DNA of 36,714 bases from Myxococcaceae bacterium (GTDB lineage Bacteria; Myxococcota; Myxococcia; Myxococcales; Myxococcaceae), in the NCBI GenBank assembly GCA_019694575.1, contig JAIBBR010000042.1:1-36714 (forward strand), written 5' to 3'. The number at the start of each line of letters is the position of its first letter. The stretch's first letter is position 1. Of this stretch, positions 23,943-32,424 are shown one piece after another. The notes below the pieces were generated by a model that made no database searches, was not told the DNA's origin, and worked only from the letters and a program-made list of their open reading frames with translations. Made by a program: the position numbers and the translations under genes.

Positions 23943-24790
23943 ACAGCCCTGACGCCGATAGAATGCCGATGTCGGCCGAAGATTTTCGGCTGCTGCAAGA
24001 GCTCTTTTGCCGAGAGTGCGGCCTGCTCTTTCAGCCAGAGCTGAAGTTCATTGTCGAGCGAAGGTTGGGCGTGCGGCTCGAAGTGTTGGGCCTCAAAGAC
24101 TTCGCCGCGTATCACCGCTTTTTGCAGTCTGACCCTTCAGGCCACGAAGAAATGGAAGCAGCGCTTGACGTCTTGCTCACGCGCGAGACTTATTTTTTTC
24201 GCGAACCGCTTCAGCTCGACACCTTTGCCCGCCAGGTACTGCCGGCGTTGCATGAAGCGAAGGGCGCGTCGCAGCAGTTGCGGCTGTGGTCGGCGGGCTG
24301 CTCGACCGGTGAAGAGCCCTACACTTTGGTGATGATGCTCAAAGAGAGTGGGCTGTTTGGCGACTGGAGCGTAACGGTACATGCCACCGACATTTCGCGC
24401 CGGGCCTTGGGCATCGCGCGCCGAGCCGACTATGGCCCAGCCGCGCTGCGCGTCACGTCGGCCGAGCGGCAAGCCCGCCACTTCGAGCGGGTCTCGCCAG
24501 AACGAATGAAGGTTCGCCCTGAATTGACCCAGCCCGTCATTTTCGGCCATGTGAACCTGATTGACCTGGGCAAGGTGAAGCAACTGCCGTTGATGGACTG
24601 CATTTTCTGTCGAAATGTTTTGATTTATTTCGAGCCCGGCTACCGGCGCAGGGTGGTGCAGTTTCTCTATGAAAGGCTGGTGCCGGGTGGGTACTTGTTG
24701 CTCGGGCATTCAGAGAACTTGTTGAACGTGAAGAGCGATTTTCGTTGGGTGCAGCTGGGAGGCGAGCTGCTCTACCAGAGGCCTCCGTAA
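23939..24790 (+). CDS. cheR: CheR-family protein-glutamate O-methyltransferase
   Basis: Encodes 283 residues from GTG 23939 in a GTGA overlap; ATGs at 23963 and 23969 are in frame and could be used. The N-terminal helical domain (FRLLQELFCRECGLLF...FAAYHRFL, LLTRETYFFREP) is followed by the SAM-binding fold with LWSAGCSTGEEPYTL, VHATDISRRALGIAR, DCIFCRNVLIYFEP and GYLLLGHSENL. CheR methylates glutamates in chemoreceptors. A receptor gene is not in the window, so the substrate must be encoded elsewhere. There is no C-terminal TPR extension. Confidence 0.94.
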   Translation: MNSPDADRMPMSAEDFRLLQELFCRECGLLFQPELKFIVERRLGVRLEVLGLKDFAAYHRFLQSDPSGHEEMEAALDVLLTRETYFFREPLQLDTFARQVLPALHEAKGASQQLRLWSAGCSTGEEPYTLVMMLKESGLFGDWSVTVHATDISRRALGIARRADYGPAALRVTSAERQARHFERVSPERMKVRPELTQPVIFGHVNLIDLGKVKQLPLMDCIFCRNVLIYFEPGYRRRVVQFLYERLVPGGYLLLGHSENLLNVKSDFRWVQLGGELLYQRPP

Positions 24791-25852
24791 GTGCCGCGCG
24801 CTCCCGTGACTGTGCTGGTGATTGATGACTCGGCGTCGAACCGCCGGGCGATTGTCGAGATGCTCGAGGCCGAGCCGGGCATCACCGTGCTCGACAGGGC
24901 GGTAGACGGTGATGAGGGCTTGAAAAAAGTTGAAGCCTTGAAGCCCGACGTGGTGACGCTCGACTTAGAAATGCCCCGGCTCGACGGCTTTGGTTTTTTG
25001 CGGCTCAACAAGGCGCGCTATGGGCCCAAGGTACTGGTGATTTCTTCGTACGCGCACCCCAACGACGTGCTCAAAGCGTTGGAGCTGGGCGCTTTCGATT
25101 TCGTGGCCAAGCCGATGGGGGCTTCGACCACCGGGCTCGAAGCGATGCGTCGCGAGCTGGTGGAAAAAATAGAAGCGGCGCGGCCGTTGCAAGCCAAAAA
25201 TACCGTTACCCCTCGGCTTGATTTAGAGAAAGCGCGCCGGCCTTCGTCAGGTCCATTTCCTGTCATTGCGGTGGGAGCATCGACGGGCGGGCCGACCGCC
25301 GTGCAGTCATTGATTGCCGGGTTGCAAGGAGTGAAAGCGTGCGTGTTGGTGTGCCAGCACATGCCTCCCAAATTCACCGCGGCGTTTGCGCAGCGGCTCG
25401 ACGGTACGGGTGGCTTTTCGGTGGCCGAAGCGCGCGTGGGTGACGTGCTGATGCCCGGCAAAATTTTTGTGGCCCCAGGTGGCATGCACTTGTCGGTCGT
25501 CAATGGCAGCTCTGCCCAGACGCTCGTGTTGATGACGCAGCCAGCCGCCGCCGAAGACAAGTATGCGCCTTCAATCGATCGCCTTTTCAGCTCGCTCGCC
25601 AAAGAGTGTCCCACGCGCACATGGGGCGTGGTGCTCACCGGCATGGGCCACGACGGCTCGAGGGGCCTTGAGGCGCTGGTACACGCCGGCGGAGAAGGGT
25701 GGGCCGAGGCTGAAGAAAGCGCAGTGGTGTTTGGCATGCCGCGAGCGGCGATTGCCACGGGCTCGGTGCGCGTGGTGTTGCCGATAGCGCAGCTCGCCCC
25801 GGCGCTGCGGCAAACGGTGGGCATGCTGTACCCACATTCGATAGCGGGCTGA
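24791..25852 (+). CDS. cheB: CheB-family methylesterase response regulator
   Basis: Encodes 353 residues from GTG 24791, directly after the cheR stop. The receiver domain has D12/D13 (VIDDSAS) and phospho-Asp D58 (VTLDLEMPRLDG). A linker leads to the esterase domain with catalytic triad S164 (VGASTGGPT), H190 (CQHMPP) and D288 (GMGHDG). It removes methyl groups added by CheR and deamidates glutamines, giving adaptation feedback when phosphorylated by CheA. All key residues are present. Confidence 0.95.
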   Translation: MPRAPVTVLVIDDSASNRRAIVEMLEAEPGITVLDRAVDGDEGLKKVEALKPDVVTLDLEMPRLDGFGFLRLNKARYGPKVLVISSYAHPNDVLKALELGAFDFVAKPMGASTTGLEAMRRELVEKIEAARPLQAKNTVTPRLDLEKARRPSSGPFPVIAVGASTGGPTAVQSLIAGLQGVKACVLVCQHMPPKFTAAFAQRLDGTGGFSVAEARVGDVLMPGKIFVAPGGMHLSVVNGSSAQTLVLMTQPAAAEDKYAPSIDRLFSSLAKECPTRTWGVVLTGMGHDGSRGLEALVHAGGEGWAEAEESAVVFGMPRAAIATGSVRVVLPIAQLAPALRQTVGMLYPHSIAG

Positions 25853-25918
25853 CGGTCGTCGCCTTTGGCGTTGTTTTTGTTTATTTTCTCACACGCAACT
25901 TGCTTGCATGGTTTTCGA

Positions 25919-26299
25919 ATGACCCTTCGCGCTCTCGTCGTCGATGACTCGCAGAACATGCGCAAAAGTGTGATTTTCGCGCTGCAGAAATGGCCGAAAA
26001 TGGTGTGCGTCGAGGCGCAAGATGGCGCCGAAGCGTTGAAGAAAATGACGCTGGGCCCCATCGACATTGTGCTCACCGATATCAACATGCCGTTGCTCGA
26101 CGGCTTGAAGCTCATTGCGCACATTCGTCAGCAACCGCAGTGGCGAGTTGTGCCGATTGTGGTCATCACCACTGAGTCGGCTGAAGAAGACCGGGCGCGT
26201 GCGATGAAGTTGGGCGCCAATGCGTATTTGACCAAGCCGGTGCAGGGGCCCGACGTGGTACGCGAAGTCAAGCGGCTGCTGCCTGGTAAGTTTAAGTGA
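25919..26299 (+). CDS. CheY-like single-domain response regulator (second)
   Basis: Encodes 126 residues from ATG 25919; an in-frame upstream extension to 25865 is hydrophobic and unlikely. Receiver residues are complete: D9/D10 (LVVDDS), D54 (VLTDINMPLLDG), T84/T85 and K106 (YLTKPVQG). It is the last gene of the che group, 66 bases after cheB, and offers a second phosphate target besides the first CheY. The two differ in the region after the phospho-Asp and in the C-terminal helix, so they may address different outputs. Confidence 0.9.
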   Translation: MTLRALVVDDSQNMRKSVIFALQKWPKMVCVEAQDGAEALKKMTLGPIDIVLTDINMPLLDGLKLIAHIRQQPQWRVVPIVVITTESAEEDRARAMKLGANAYLTKPVQGPDVVREVKRLLPGKFK

Positions 26300-26626
26300 C
26301 GGCGTTCATGGTGCGGTGCGTGGTGCCCGTGGCGCTGGGGGGGGGGCGCTGTAAAAGGCTTTGACGAGCGCGCAGGTGCTTGGGTGTCTTCGTCAGTTTC
26401 TTGAGAGCCACCCTGCTCTCATGGACGCATGGGTTTGAGAGGCTTCGTTCACAAGTTTCCCCACCTTCGCGGATACACCGTCACCCGTACCCGTACCCGT
26501 ACCCGTCAACCGAACGCGGGTTCTTTCCACACACAGCGACTGACTCCGCTACTCGCATCCACCTGCCAAAACGCCTTCAGCGGCTTTGTTCGCCAACAGG
26601 GTGTGGGCCGTAGTAAGCGCCGGCCC
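26300..26626. other. Intergenic region upstream of asnS
   Basis: About 327 bases between the last cheY and asnS. A frame is open from 26429 into asnS, but its residues (TRTRTRTRQ and so on) come from a tandem repeat and do not resemble synthetase sequence. The region holds a run of ten G (26337-26346) and a hexamer repeat at 26483-26506. It probably contains the asnS promoter; I see no clear -35/-10 pair or terminator. Confidence 0.5.
26483..26506. repeat. Tandem hexamer repeat, four ACCCGT units
   Basis: Four perfect copies of ACCCGT in a row, 120 bases ahead of the asnS start. The copy number could vary by slippage. No function can be assigned. Confidence 0.85.
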
Positions 26627-28027
26627 ATGGCTATCGTCAGTGTGAAGCAAGTGCTGGGCGGAAAAGTCGAGGTAGGTACCGAAGTGACGGTGCGCGGCTG
26701 GGTGCGCACGCGGCGTGACTCCAAGGCGGGTGTGTCGTTCATCGCGGTGACTGACGGCAGCTGTTTCGACTCACTGCAGGTGGTGGCGCCCAATACGCTC
26801 GGCAACTACGCGGCTGAAGTGCAGAAACTGGGCACCGGCTGCTCGGTGGTGTGTACGGGCCAATTGGTGGCGTCGCAAGGCAAGGGTCAGACGGTCGAAG
26901 TGCAGGCGACTGCGGTTCAGGTGCTGGGTTGGGTAGAAGACCCCGATACATACCCAGTGCAGCCCAAGGCGCACACCATGGAGTTTTTGCGCGAAGTGGC
27001 GCATTTGCGGCCGCGCACCAACACGTTTGGAGCGGTGTCGCGCGTGCGTCATTGCATCGCGATGGCGATTCACCGCTTTTTTCATGAGCAAGGTTTCGTG
27101 TGGGTGAACACGCCGATCATCACGGCTTCCGACGCGGAAGGCGCGGGGCAGATGTTTCGCGTCTCTACGTTGGACGCGGCGAATCCACCGCGTGATGACA
27201 AAGGCAAGGTGGACTTCAGTAAAGACTTCTTTGGCAAAGAATCGTTTCTCACGGTTTCAGGCCAGCTCAATGTCGAGGCGTACGCTCTCGCGCTCTCGAA
27301 GGTGTACACGTTCGGGCCGACGTTCCGCGCCGAGAACTCCAACACCACGCGCCACTTGGCCGAGTTTTGGATGGTAGAGCCCGAGATTGCCTTTGCCACG
27401 TTGAAAGACGATGCAGACTTGGCAGAAGCGTTTTTGAAGTACGTCTTCAAGGCGGTGCTCAACGAGCGGCAAGACGATTTGAAATTTTTCGTCGAGCGGC
27501 AAGACAAAGAAGCGCTGACCCGGTTGGAAAAGTTGGCTGACGCGAGCTTCGAGCGCATTGACTACACCGAGGCGGTGAAGATTCTCGAGAGCTCGGGGCA
27601 GAAGTTTGAGTACCAGGTGAAGTGGGGCTCCGACTTGCAGACCGAGCACGAGCGCTATTTGACCGAGAAGCATGTGGGTCGCCCGGTGGTGGTGATGAAC
27701 TACCCTGAAAAGATGAAGGCGTTTTACATGCGCTTGAACGACGACGAGAAGACGGTGGCCGCGATGGACGTACTGGCGCCGGGCATTGGCGAGATCATCG
27801 GCGGCTCGCAGCGTGAAGAGCGGCTCGACGTGCTCGACAAGCGCATTCGTCAGTTCGGGTTGGTGCCTGAGCACTACAATTGGTACCGCGATTTTCGGCG
27901 TTATGGCTCGGTGCCCCACGCGGGCTTTGGTCTCGGCTTCGAGCGGCTCGTCGTCTACGTGTGCGGCCTTTCCAACATTCGCGACGCCATTCCGTACCCG
28001 CGCGCGCCGGGGTTGGCGGCGTTTTGA
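26627..28027 (+). CDS. asnS: Asparaginyl-tRNA synthetase
   Basis: Encodes 466 residues from ATG 26627. The N-terminal OB-fold ([27 protein letters not shown]) binds the anticodon. The class II catalytic core has [21 protein letters not shown] (motif 1 region), [27 protein letters not shown] (motif 2) and [17 protein letters not shown] (motif 3). The insertion around residues 180-200 and the overall length fit AsnRS rather than AspRS. It charges tRNA-Asn directly. Confidence 0.95.
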   Translation: MAIVSVKQVLGGKVEVGTEVTVRGWVRTRRDSKAGVSFIAVTDGSCFDSLQVVAPNTLGNYAAEVQKLGTGCSVVCTGQLVASQGKGQTVEVQATAVQVLGWVEDPDTYPVQPKAHTMEFLREVAHLRPRTNTFGAVSRVRHCIAMAIHRFFHEQGFVWVNTPIITASDAEGAGQMFRVSTLDAANPPRDDKGKVDFSKDFFGKESFLTVSGQLNVEAYALALSKVYTFGPTFRAENSNTTRHLAEFWMVEPEIAFATLKDDADLAEAFLKYVFKAVLNERQDDLKFFVERQDKEALTRLEKLADASFERIDYTEAVKILESSGQKFEYQVKWGSDLQTEHERYLTEKHVGRPVVVMNYPEKMKAFYMRLNDDEKTVAAMDVLAPGIGEIIGGSQREERLDVLDKRIRQFGLVPEHYNWYRDFRRYGSVPHAGFGLGFERLVVYVCGLSNIRDAIPYPRAPGLAAF

Positions 28028-28038
28028 TTCACAGGTAA

Positions 28039-28392
28039 ATGACGATGCGTTCACTTTTATTTGTCGCTGCGATTTCAGCATTCGCTGGGTGCCATCGAGC
28101 TGTTCCCCCAGCTGATCATTACCAGACCGTGGTGATGGAGGCGGTCTTCGAGCGCCGTGACGCGTTGGCAGATTGTGCACGCGAGCACAAGAAGGCCCAA
28201 CCTGATGTCAGCGGCAAAGTGTTTTTCAACATGGCTTTCGCAACCAATGGCACGCCTACCAGTATTGAGGCGGGACCAGAGAATGTGCGAGACACCGTAT
28301 TCGCGAAGTGCGCCGAGGGAGTACTGCGTGGCGTCACCTTGGCGAAAAATGACGGTGGCTACCCACCGGTCATCGTTCCCTTGAAATTCTAG
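28039..28392 (+). CDS. Small lipoprotein with AgmX/PglI C-terminal-type domain
   Basis: Encodes 117 residues; ATG at 28039 or 28045, behind ACAGG. The signal peptide ends ISAFAGC, a plausible lipobox. The mature part (ALADCAREHKKAQPDVSGKVFFNMAFATNGTPTSIE, then a second Cys in VFAKCAEGV and a final PLKF) has the pattern of the AgmX/PglI C-terminal domain found in many myxobacterial envelope and motility proteins: paired cysteines around a GxVxxxFxIxxxG core. The function is unknown; adhesion or gliding complexes are possible by family association only. It sits between asnS and leuS. Confidence 0.65.
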   Translation: MTMRSLLFVAAISAFAGCHRAVPPADHYQTVVMEAVFERRDALADCAREHKKAQPDVSGKVFFNMAFATNGTPTSIEAGPENVRDTVFAKCAEGVLRGVTLAKNDGGYPPVIVPLKF

Positions 28393-28477
28393 CGCGCAGT
28401 GGCTGGCTTGTATGTCACAGGTCATTCGTGCTGCTTCGTCGTTGCGCAGCCCTAGGCAAGCGCCCTAAGAGCGCTGC

Positions 28478-30976
28478 ATGGCTTTGAGCGAAAAATACGA
28501 GCCTTCGGTCATCGAACCGAAGTGGCAGCAGCGTTGGGACGAAGCGAAAATTTTCCGCGCCGGGCGGAGTGGCTCCGCGGGCAAGAAATACGTGCTCGAG
28601 ATGCTGCCGTACCCCAGCGGTAAAATGCACATGGGGCATGTGCGCAACTATCTGATTGGCGACGTCTACGCGCGCTACTTTCAGATGAAGGGCTTCGACG
28701 TGGTGCACCCCATGGGGTGGGACGCGTTTGGCCTGCCGGCTGAGAACGCAGCGATCAAAGACGGCGTGCACCCGGCAACGCGCACCGCCGAGAACATCGC
28801 CAGCTTCAAGAAAGAAATTCAGTCGCTGGGGTACGCCTACGACTGGTCGCTGGAAATCGACACCAGCAAGCCCGAGTACTACCGGTGGAACCAGTGGTTC
28901 TTCGTGAAAATGCTCGAGCGGGGCTTGGTGTACCGCCGCTTCTCGAAGGTGAATTGGTGCACCGGGTGTTTGACTGTCATCGCCAATGAGCAAGTCAAAG
29001 ACGGCACCTGCGAGCGGTGCGAGTCGAAGGTCATCGACAAAGAAATGGCTGAATGGGCCTTTCGCATCACGCGCGACTCGCAAGCGCTGCTCGATGGGTT
29101 GTCGCAGCTAACGCAGTGGCCTGAGCGCATTACCGCCGCACAGAAAAATTGGATCGGCCGGTCAGAAGGCGTGGAGGCCGAGTTTGGTATTGAAGGCAGC
29201 CTTAAGAAGATTCGCATTTTCACCACCCGCATCGACACGGTGTTTGGGTGCACGTATGTGGTGCTGGCGCCAGATCACAAGCTGGTGAACGAGCTGACCA
29301 CGGCAGCGCAGAAGACAGTCGTTGACGCATTCGTCAGCAAAATGGCGCAGCAGAGCAAAACCGAGCGAACCGATGAAGCCGCTCCGAAAGAGGGTGTGTT
29401 TACGGGCGCGTATGCGCTGAACCCGTTCGATGGCAGCAGGGTGCCGGTGTGGGTAGCGAATTTCGTGCTCTCTGACTACGGCACCGGCGCGGTGATGAGC
29501 GTGCCCGCGCACGATCAGCGCGATTTTGATTTTGCCGCGCAATACAAGTTGCCGATGAAGGTGGTGGTGCACCCAGCGACAGGTGAGCCGCTGCCCACGG
29601 TGCTGACCGAGGCGTACACCGAAGACGGCGTACTGCAGAATTCCGGTGAAGTGACGGGCAAGACGTCGGCGCAAGCGCGCAAGCAGTTGGGCGCCAAGCT
29701 CGAAGCTGAAGGGCGCGGCACGTTTGCAATCACCTACAGACAGAAAGACTGGGGCTTTTCGCGGCAGCGGTACTGGGGCACGCCGATACCCATTGTGTAT
29801 TGCGAAAAGTGCGACCCCGAACGCAAGGGCATACCCGTACCGCTGGAGCAATTGCCGGTGCGTTTGCCTGAAATTGATACGCAAGCGGTGCTGACAGGCA
29901 AGGGTGAGCCTCCGTTGGCCAAGGTGCCGTCGTTCGTGAATACGACGTGCCCGAAGTGTGGTGGGCCGGCCAAGCGCGAAGTCGAAACGATGGACACGTT
30001 CGTCGATTCTTGCTGGTACTACGCGCGGTACTTGTCGCCGAAGTTCGACGCGGCGCCTTTCGATGCCGAAGCGGCGAAGAAATATTTGCCCGTCGACGTG
30101 TACGTGGGTGGCCCTGAGCACGCCACGATGCATTTGCTCTATTTTCGCTTCTGGACACGGGTGATGAAAGAGCTGGGCTTGTCGCCGGTAGATGAGCCGG
30201 TGATTCGACTGATTACCCAGGGCATCGTGAATGGGCCTGACGGGCGCAAGATGTCGAAGCGCTGGGGCAACGTGGTGGCTCCCTCGACGATTGTACAGAA
30301 ATACGGCGCAGACACTTGCCGTGTGTATGTATTGTTTGCAGGTCCTCCCGAACGCGATTTCGACTGGAGCGATGAGCAGGTCGAAGGTGCGTTTCGGTTT
30401 TTGAAGCGGGTGTGGGCGCTGGCGCAGTCGCAGCAGGCGAAGTGCGCGGGCGCGCAGTGGAACGGCACGTATGACGGCAAGGCGCTCGAGATTCGGCGTG
30501 TGGCGCACAAGTGCTTGAAGCGGGTGAGCGAAGCGATTGAACGGTTGTCTTTCAACACCGCGATCGCCGCGGTGATGGAAACCCTCAATGCGCTGCAAGC
30601 ATTGGCTGACGTGCAGACCCCGGCTGAATGCGCGGCAATGGGTGAGGCGATTCGCATTGTCGCGGTGGTGATGACGCCGATTGCCCCGCATCTGGCTGAT
30701 GAAGTCGCCGCTGAATACGGAGCGCAAAAGTTCACCGTCGAGACGGGCTGGCCGGCCTTCGAACCTTCATTGGTGGTTGATGACGTGCTGCCTTACGCGG
30801 TGCAGGTAAATGGCAAGCTGCGCGCTGAAGTGCGGGTGCCGGCGGCGGCTGATGAGGCGACGGTGCGGGCCGCGGCAGAAGCAGACGAAAAAGTGCAGCA
30901 AGCCCTGGTAGGCAAGAGCTTGAAGAAAGTCGTCTTCGTTCCCAAACGCCTTATCAACTTCGTCGTCGCGGGTTGA
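28478..30976 (+). CDS. leuS: Leucyl-tRNA synthetase
   Basis: Encodes 832 residues. Class I signatures are present: PYPSGKMHMGHVRNY (HIGH variant) and DGRKMSKRWGNVV (KMSKS variant). The CP1 editing domain is recognisable through FTTRIDTVFGCTYVVLAPDH and DYGTGAVMSVPAHDQRDFDFA, with the conserved Asp of the editing site. Zinc-type cysteine pairs occur at CTGC...CERC and CPKCGG. DSCWYYARYLSP and the C-terminal anticodon and LARYD-like part complete a bacterial-type enzyme. The stop overlaps the lptE ATG by one base, so both are likely cotranscribed. Confidence 0.97.
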   Translation: MALSEKYEPSVIEPKWQQRWDEAKIFRAGRSGSAGKKYVLEMLPYPSGKMHMGHVRNYLIGDVYARYFQMKGFDVVHPMGWDAFGLPAENAAIKDGVHPATRTAENIASFKKEIQSLGYAYDWSLEIDTSKPEYYRWNQWFFVKMLERGLVYRRFSKVNWCTGCLTVIANEQVKDGTCERCESKVIDKEMAEWAFRITRDSQALLDGLSQLTQWPERITAAQKNWIGRSEGVEAEFGIEGSLKKIRIFTTRIDTVFGCTYVVLAPDHKLVNELTTAAQKTVVDAFVSKMAQQSKTERTDEAAPKEGVFTGAYALNPFDGSRVPVWVANFVLSDYGTGAVMSVPAHDQRDFDFAAQYKLPMKVVVHPATGEPLPTVLTEAYTEDGVLQNSGEVTGKTSAQARKQLGAKLEAEGRGTFAITYRQKDWGFSRQRYWGTPIPIVYCEKCDPERKGIPVPLEQLPVRLPEIDTQAVLTGKGEPPLAKVPSFVNTTCPKCGGPAKREVETMDTFVDSCWYYARYLSPKFDAAPFDAEAAKKYLPVDVYVGGPEHATMHLLYFRFWTRVMKELGLSPVDEPVIRLITQGIVNGPDGRKMSKRWGNVVAPSTIVQKYGADTCRVYVLFAGPPERDFDWSDEQVEGAFRFLKRVWALAQSQQAKCAGAQWNGTYDGKALEIRRVAHKCLKRVSEAIERLSFNTAIAAVMETLNALQALADVQTPAECAAMGEAIRIVAVVMTPIAPHLADEVAAEYGAQKFTVETGWPAFEPSLVVDDVLPYAVQVNGKLRAEVRVPAAADEATVRAAAEADEKVQQALVGKSLKKVVFVPKRLINFVVAG

Positions 30977-31455
30977 TGCGCACTCTCGTGGCGCTGCTGC
31001 TGTGTTTCTCCGCAGGCTGCGGGTACCGGTTCGTGCGCCCCGGTGGAGAACTACCGAATGGCATTCGTGCACTGCAGGTGCCGGTATTCAAAAACGAGAC
31101 GAGCGAGAGTGGGGCCGAAGCTGTTTTCACTCAGGCCTTTCGCGAGCAGTTGATGCGCGCCGGCACGCTGGGCGATGACGATGCTGACGGGCGAGTTGAG
31201 GGAACGCTGTTGTCCGTGACGGGCGCTCCGCTGATGGTAAGCCCCGGCCGCTTTCCCAGTTACCGACTGACGGCCACGGTGAGCGTGACTTTGTTGCAGA
31301 CAGGCAAGCGAATTCGCCAGGCGACGCTGACACAACACGAAGATTACTTGTCGGGTGCCGATATTTTGTTCACCGAAGCCAACCGTCAAAATGCACTTCG
31401 CCGTTTGGCCCAGAATGTCATGCGCGAAGCGTACGAGCGCCTTGCTGGTGGTTGA
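30976..31455 (+). CDS. lptE: LPS-assembly lipoprotein LptE
   Basis: Encodes 159 residues from ATG 30976. The signal peptide ends LCFSAGC, with Cys15 as lipidation site, followed by GYRFVRP, the usual start of mature LptE. IRALQVPVFKNETSESGAEAVFTQAFREQLMRAG, DGRVEGTL and the C-terminal helix NALRRLAQNVMREAYERL fit the family. LptE plugs the LptD barrel in the outer membrane and helps insert lipopolysaccharide. The leuS-lptE order is conserved in many Gram-negative bacteria. A strong terminator follows. Confidence 0.9.
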   Translation: MRTLVALLLCFSAGCGYRFVRPGGELPNGIRALQVPVFKNETSESGAEAVFTQAFREQLMRAGTLGDDDADGRVEGTLLSVTGAPLMVSPGRFPSYRLTATVSVTLLQTGKRIRQATLTQHEDYLSGADILFTEANRQNALRRLAQNVMREAYERLAGG

Positions 31456-31479
31456 AAGCGTGTCTGCTTACGCGCCCTT

Positions 31480-31515
31480 TAGGGGGGAAGCTCGGTAACC
31501 CCCCTAGTTTTTTTT
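31480..31515 (+). terminator. Rho-independent terminator after lptE
   Basis: A perfect stem TAGGGGGG / CCCCCCTA (31480-31487 and 31499-31506) with an 11-base loop, followed by G and eight T on the plus strand. It ends the leuS-lptE transcript. The opposite strand lacks a T tract on the far side, so it is not clearly bidirectional. The stop codon of the convergent minus-strand gene (31504-31506) lies inside the stem. Confidence 0.9.
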
Positions 31516-32424
31516 GCACATCTTCCCGTGGCAGTGCTGGTCGGTCATGCAGACGTCGCAGCCCTTGCCGTCTTGGCCACAGGCCTGATCGGAATTTCCC
31601 GAATGGCACACGCCTGCTTGGCAGCACCCATGTGGGCACGAGTTCTTGTCGCAGACGCACCTGCTTTCGGAGCACCGTTGCCCTGAACCGCAGGCAGGCT
31701 GTGTGCCGCAGCGGCATTCGCCGTTCGCGCATGCATTGGCCTCGTCAGGCCCGCAGGTTTGGCAGCTCATGCCGCCCACGCCACACGCGGCTGGTTGATC
31801 TCCCGGCCAGCACACATTTTTTGAGCAGCACCCGTCGCAGCTTGGTGCGTTGCATATGCACTGGCCATTGACGCACTGCTGGCCCATGGCGCACGCCGTC
31901 GACGCTCCGCACGTGCACTGGCTGGTCGCCGAGCAACCGTCAGCAAGCTGCGCGCTGCACCCTGTGCAGTTCGCACCCAGTCCCGCGTCGGGCGGCATTG
32001 TCGTTCCGGCGTCGTGCCCGGCGTCAATCGCCGTGGGGCTTCTGTCAGCTGTCGGTTCAACCTGGTGCAGCGCCACGGTCATCGCGGCCTCTTGCAGCTG
32101 AACGAGGCGCACTATCGACTTACCTTGCGCGAGCACGTCGCCATGCTTCAGCCCCTCGACGTTGACGGCGATCGTCTGCCCTTTGAGCGTGGCGGGGAGC
32201 AAGAGCCGCAGCGTCTGCGTGCCCTGCAGTGCACCCAACGGCTTTTCGGGTGCCCAAACGGGGCCCCATTCTTCTCCGGCAGATGTTTCGACGCAGGTCT
32301 TCAGCTGCTCGACTTCAACGCCTTCGGCCGGTACCACCGTCAGCATCACCGACGTACTCGGTTGCCCAGAACAGGCGCAGACGCACAGCGCGGCCAGCCA
32401 ATAGCGCAATGCGCCCGTCGTCAC
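31504..32424 (-). CDS. Cys-rich lipoprotein of the kinase operon
   Basis: Encodes 306 residues from GTG 32424, preceded by GAGG and overlapping the TPR gene stop as GTGA. A lipoprotein signal ends LCVCACSG, with Cys18 the likely modified residue. Residues ~25-150 form a domain with no match I recognise (VMLTVVPAEGVEVEQLKTC, TLRLLLPATLKGQTIAV). From ~165 to the end it is Cys-rich, with repeated CxCGxxxACxxGQxCxNGxC-type units (CTCGASTACAMGQQCVNGQC, CRCGTQPACGSGQRCSESRC, CDKNSCPHGCCQAGVC). These resemble disulfide-stabilised modules of eukaryotic and myxobacterial surface proteins. It may be the external partner of the membrane-bound kinase. Confidence 0.75.
   Translation of the reverse strand: MTTGALRYWLAALCVCACSGQPSTSVMLTVVPAEGVEVEQLKTCVETSAGEEWGPVWAPEKPLGALQGTQTLRLLLPATLKGQTIAVNVEGLKHGDVLAQGKSIVRLVQLQEAAMTVALHQVEPTADRSPTAIDAGHDAGTTMPPDAGLGANCTGCSAQLADGCSATSQCTCGASTACAMGQQCVNGQCICNAPSCDGCCSKNVCWPGDQPAACGVGGMSCQTCGPDEANACANGECRCGTQPACGSGQRCSESRCVCDKNSCPHGCCQAGVCHSGNSDQACGQDGKGCDVCMTDQHCHGKMCKKN

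Noticed and set aside
26429-26626. Extended N-terminus for asnS
   Set aside because: The extra residues derive from a tandem hexamer repeat and non-conserved sequence; ATG 26627 gives the normal start of the enzyme.
29162-30727. 521-codon open frame antisense to leuS
   Set aside because: It lies wholly inside a clear leuS gene, is His/Arg-rich as expected for a reverse-strand shadow in GC-rich DNA, and has no recognisable domain.
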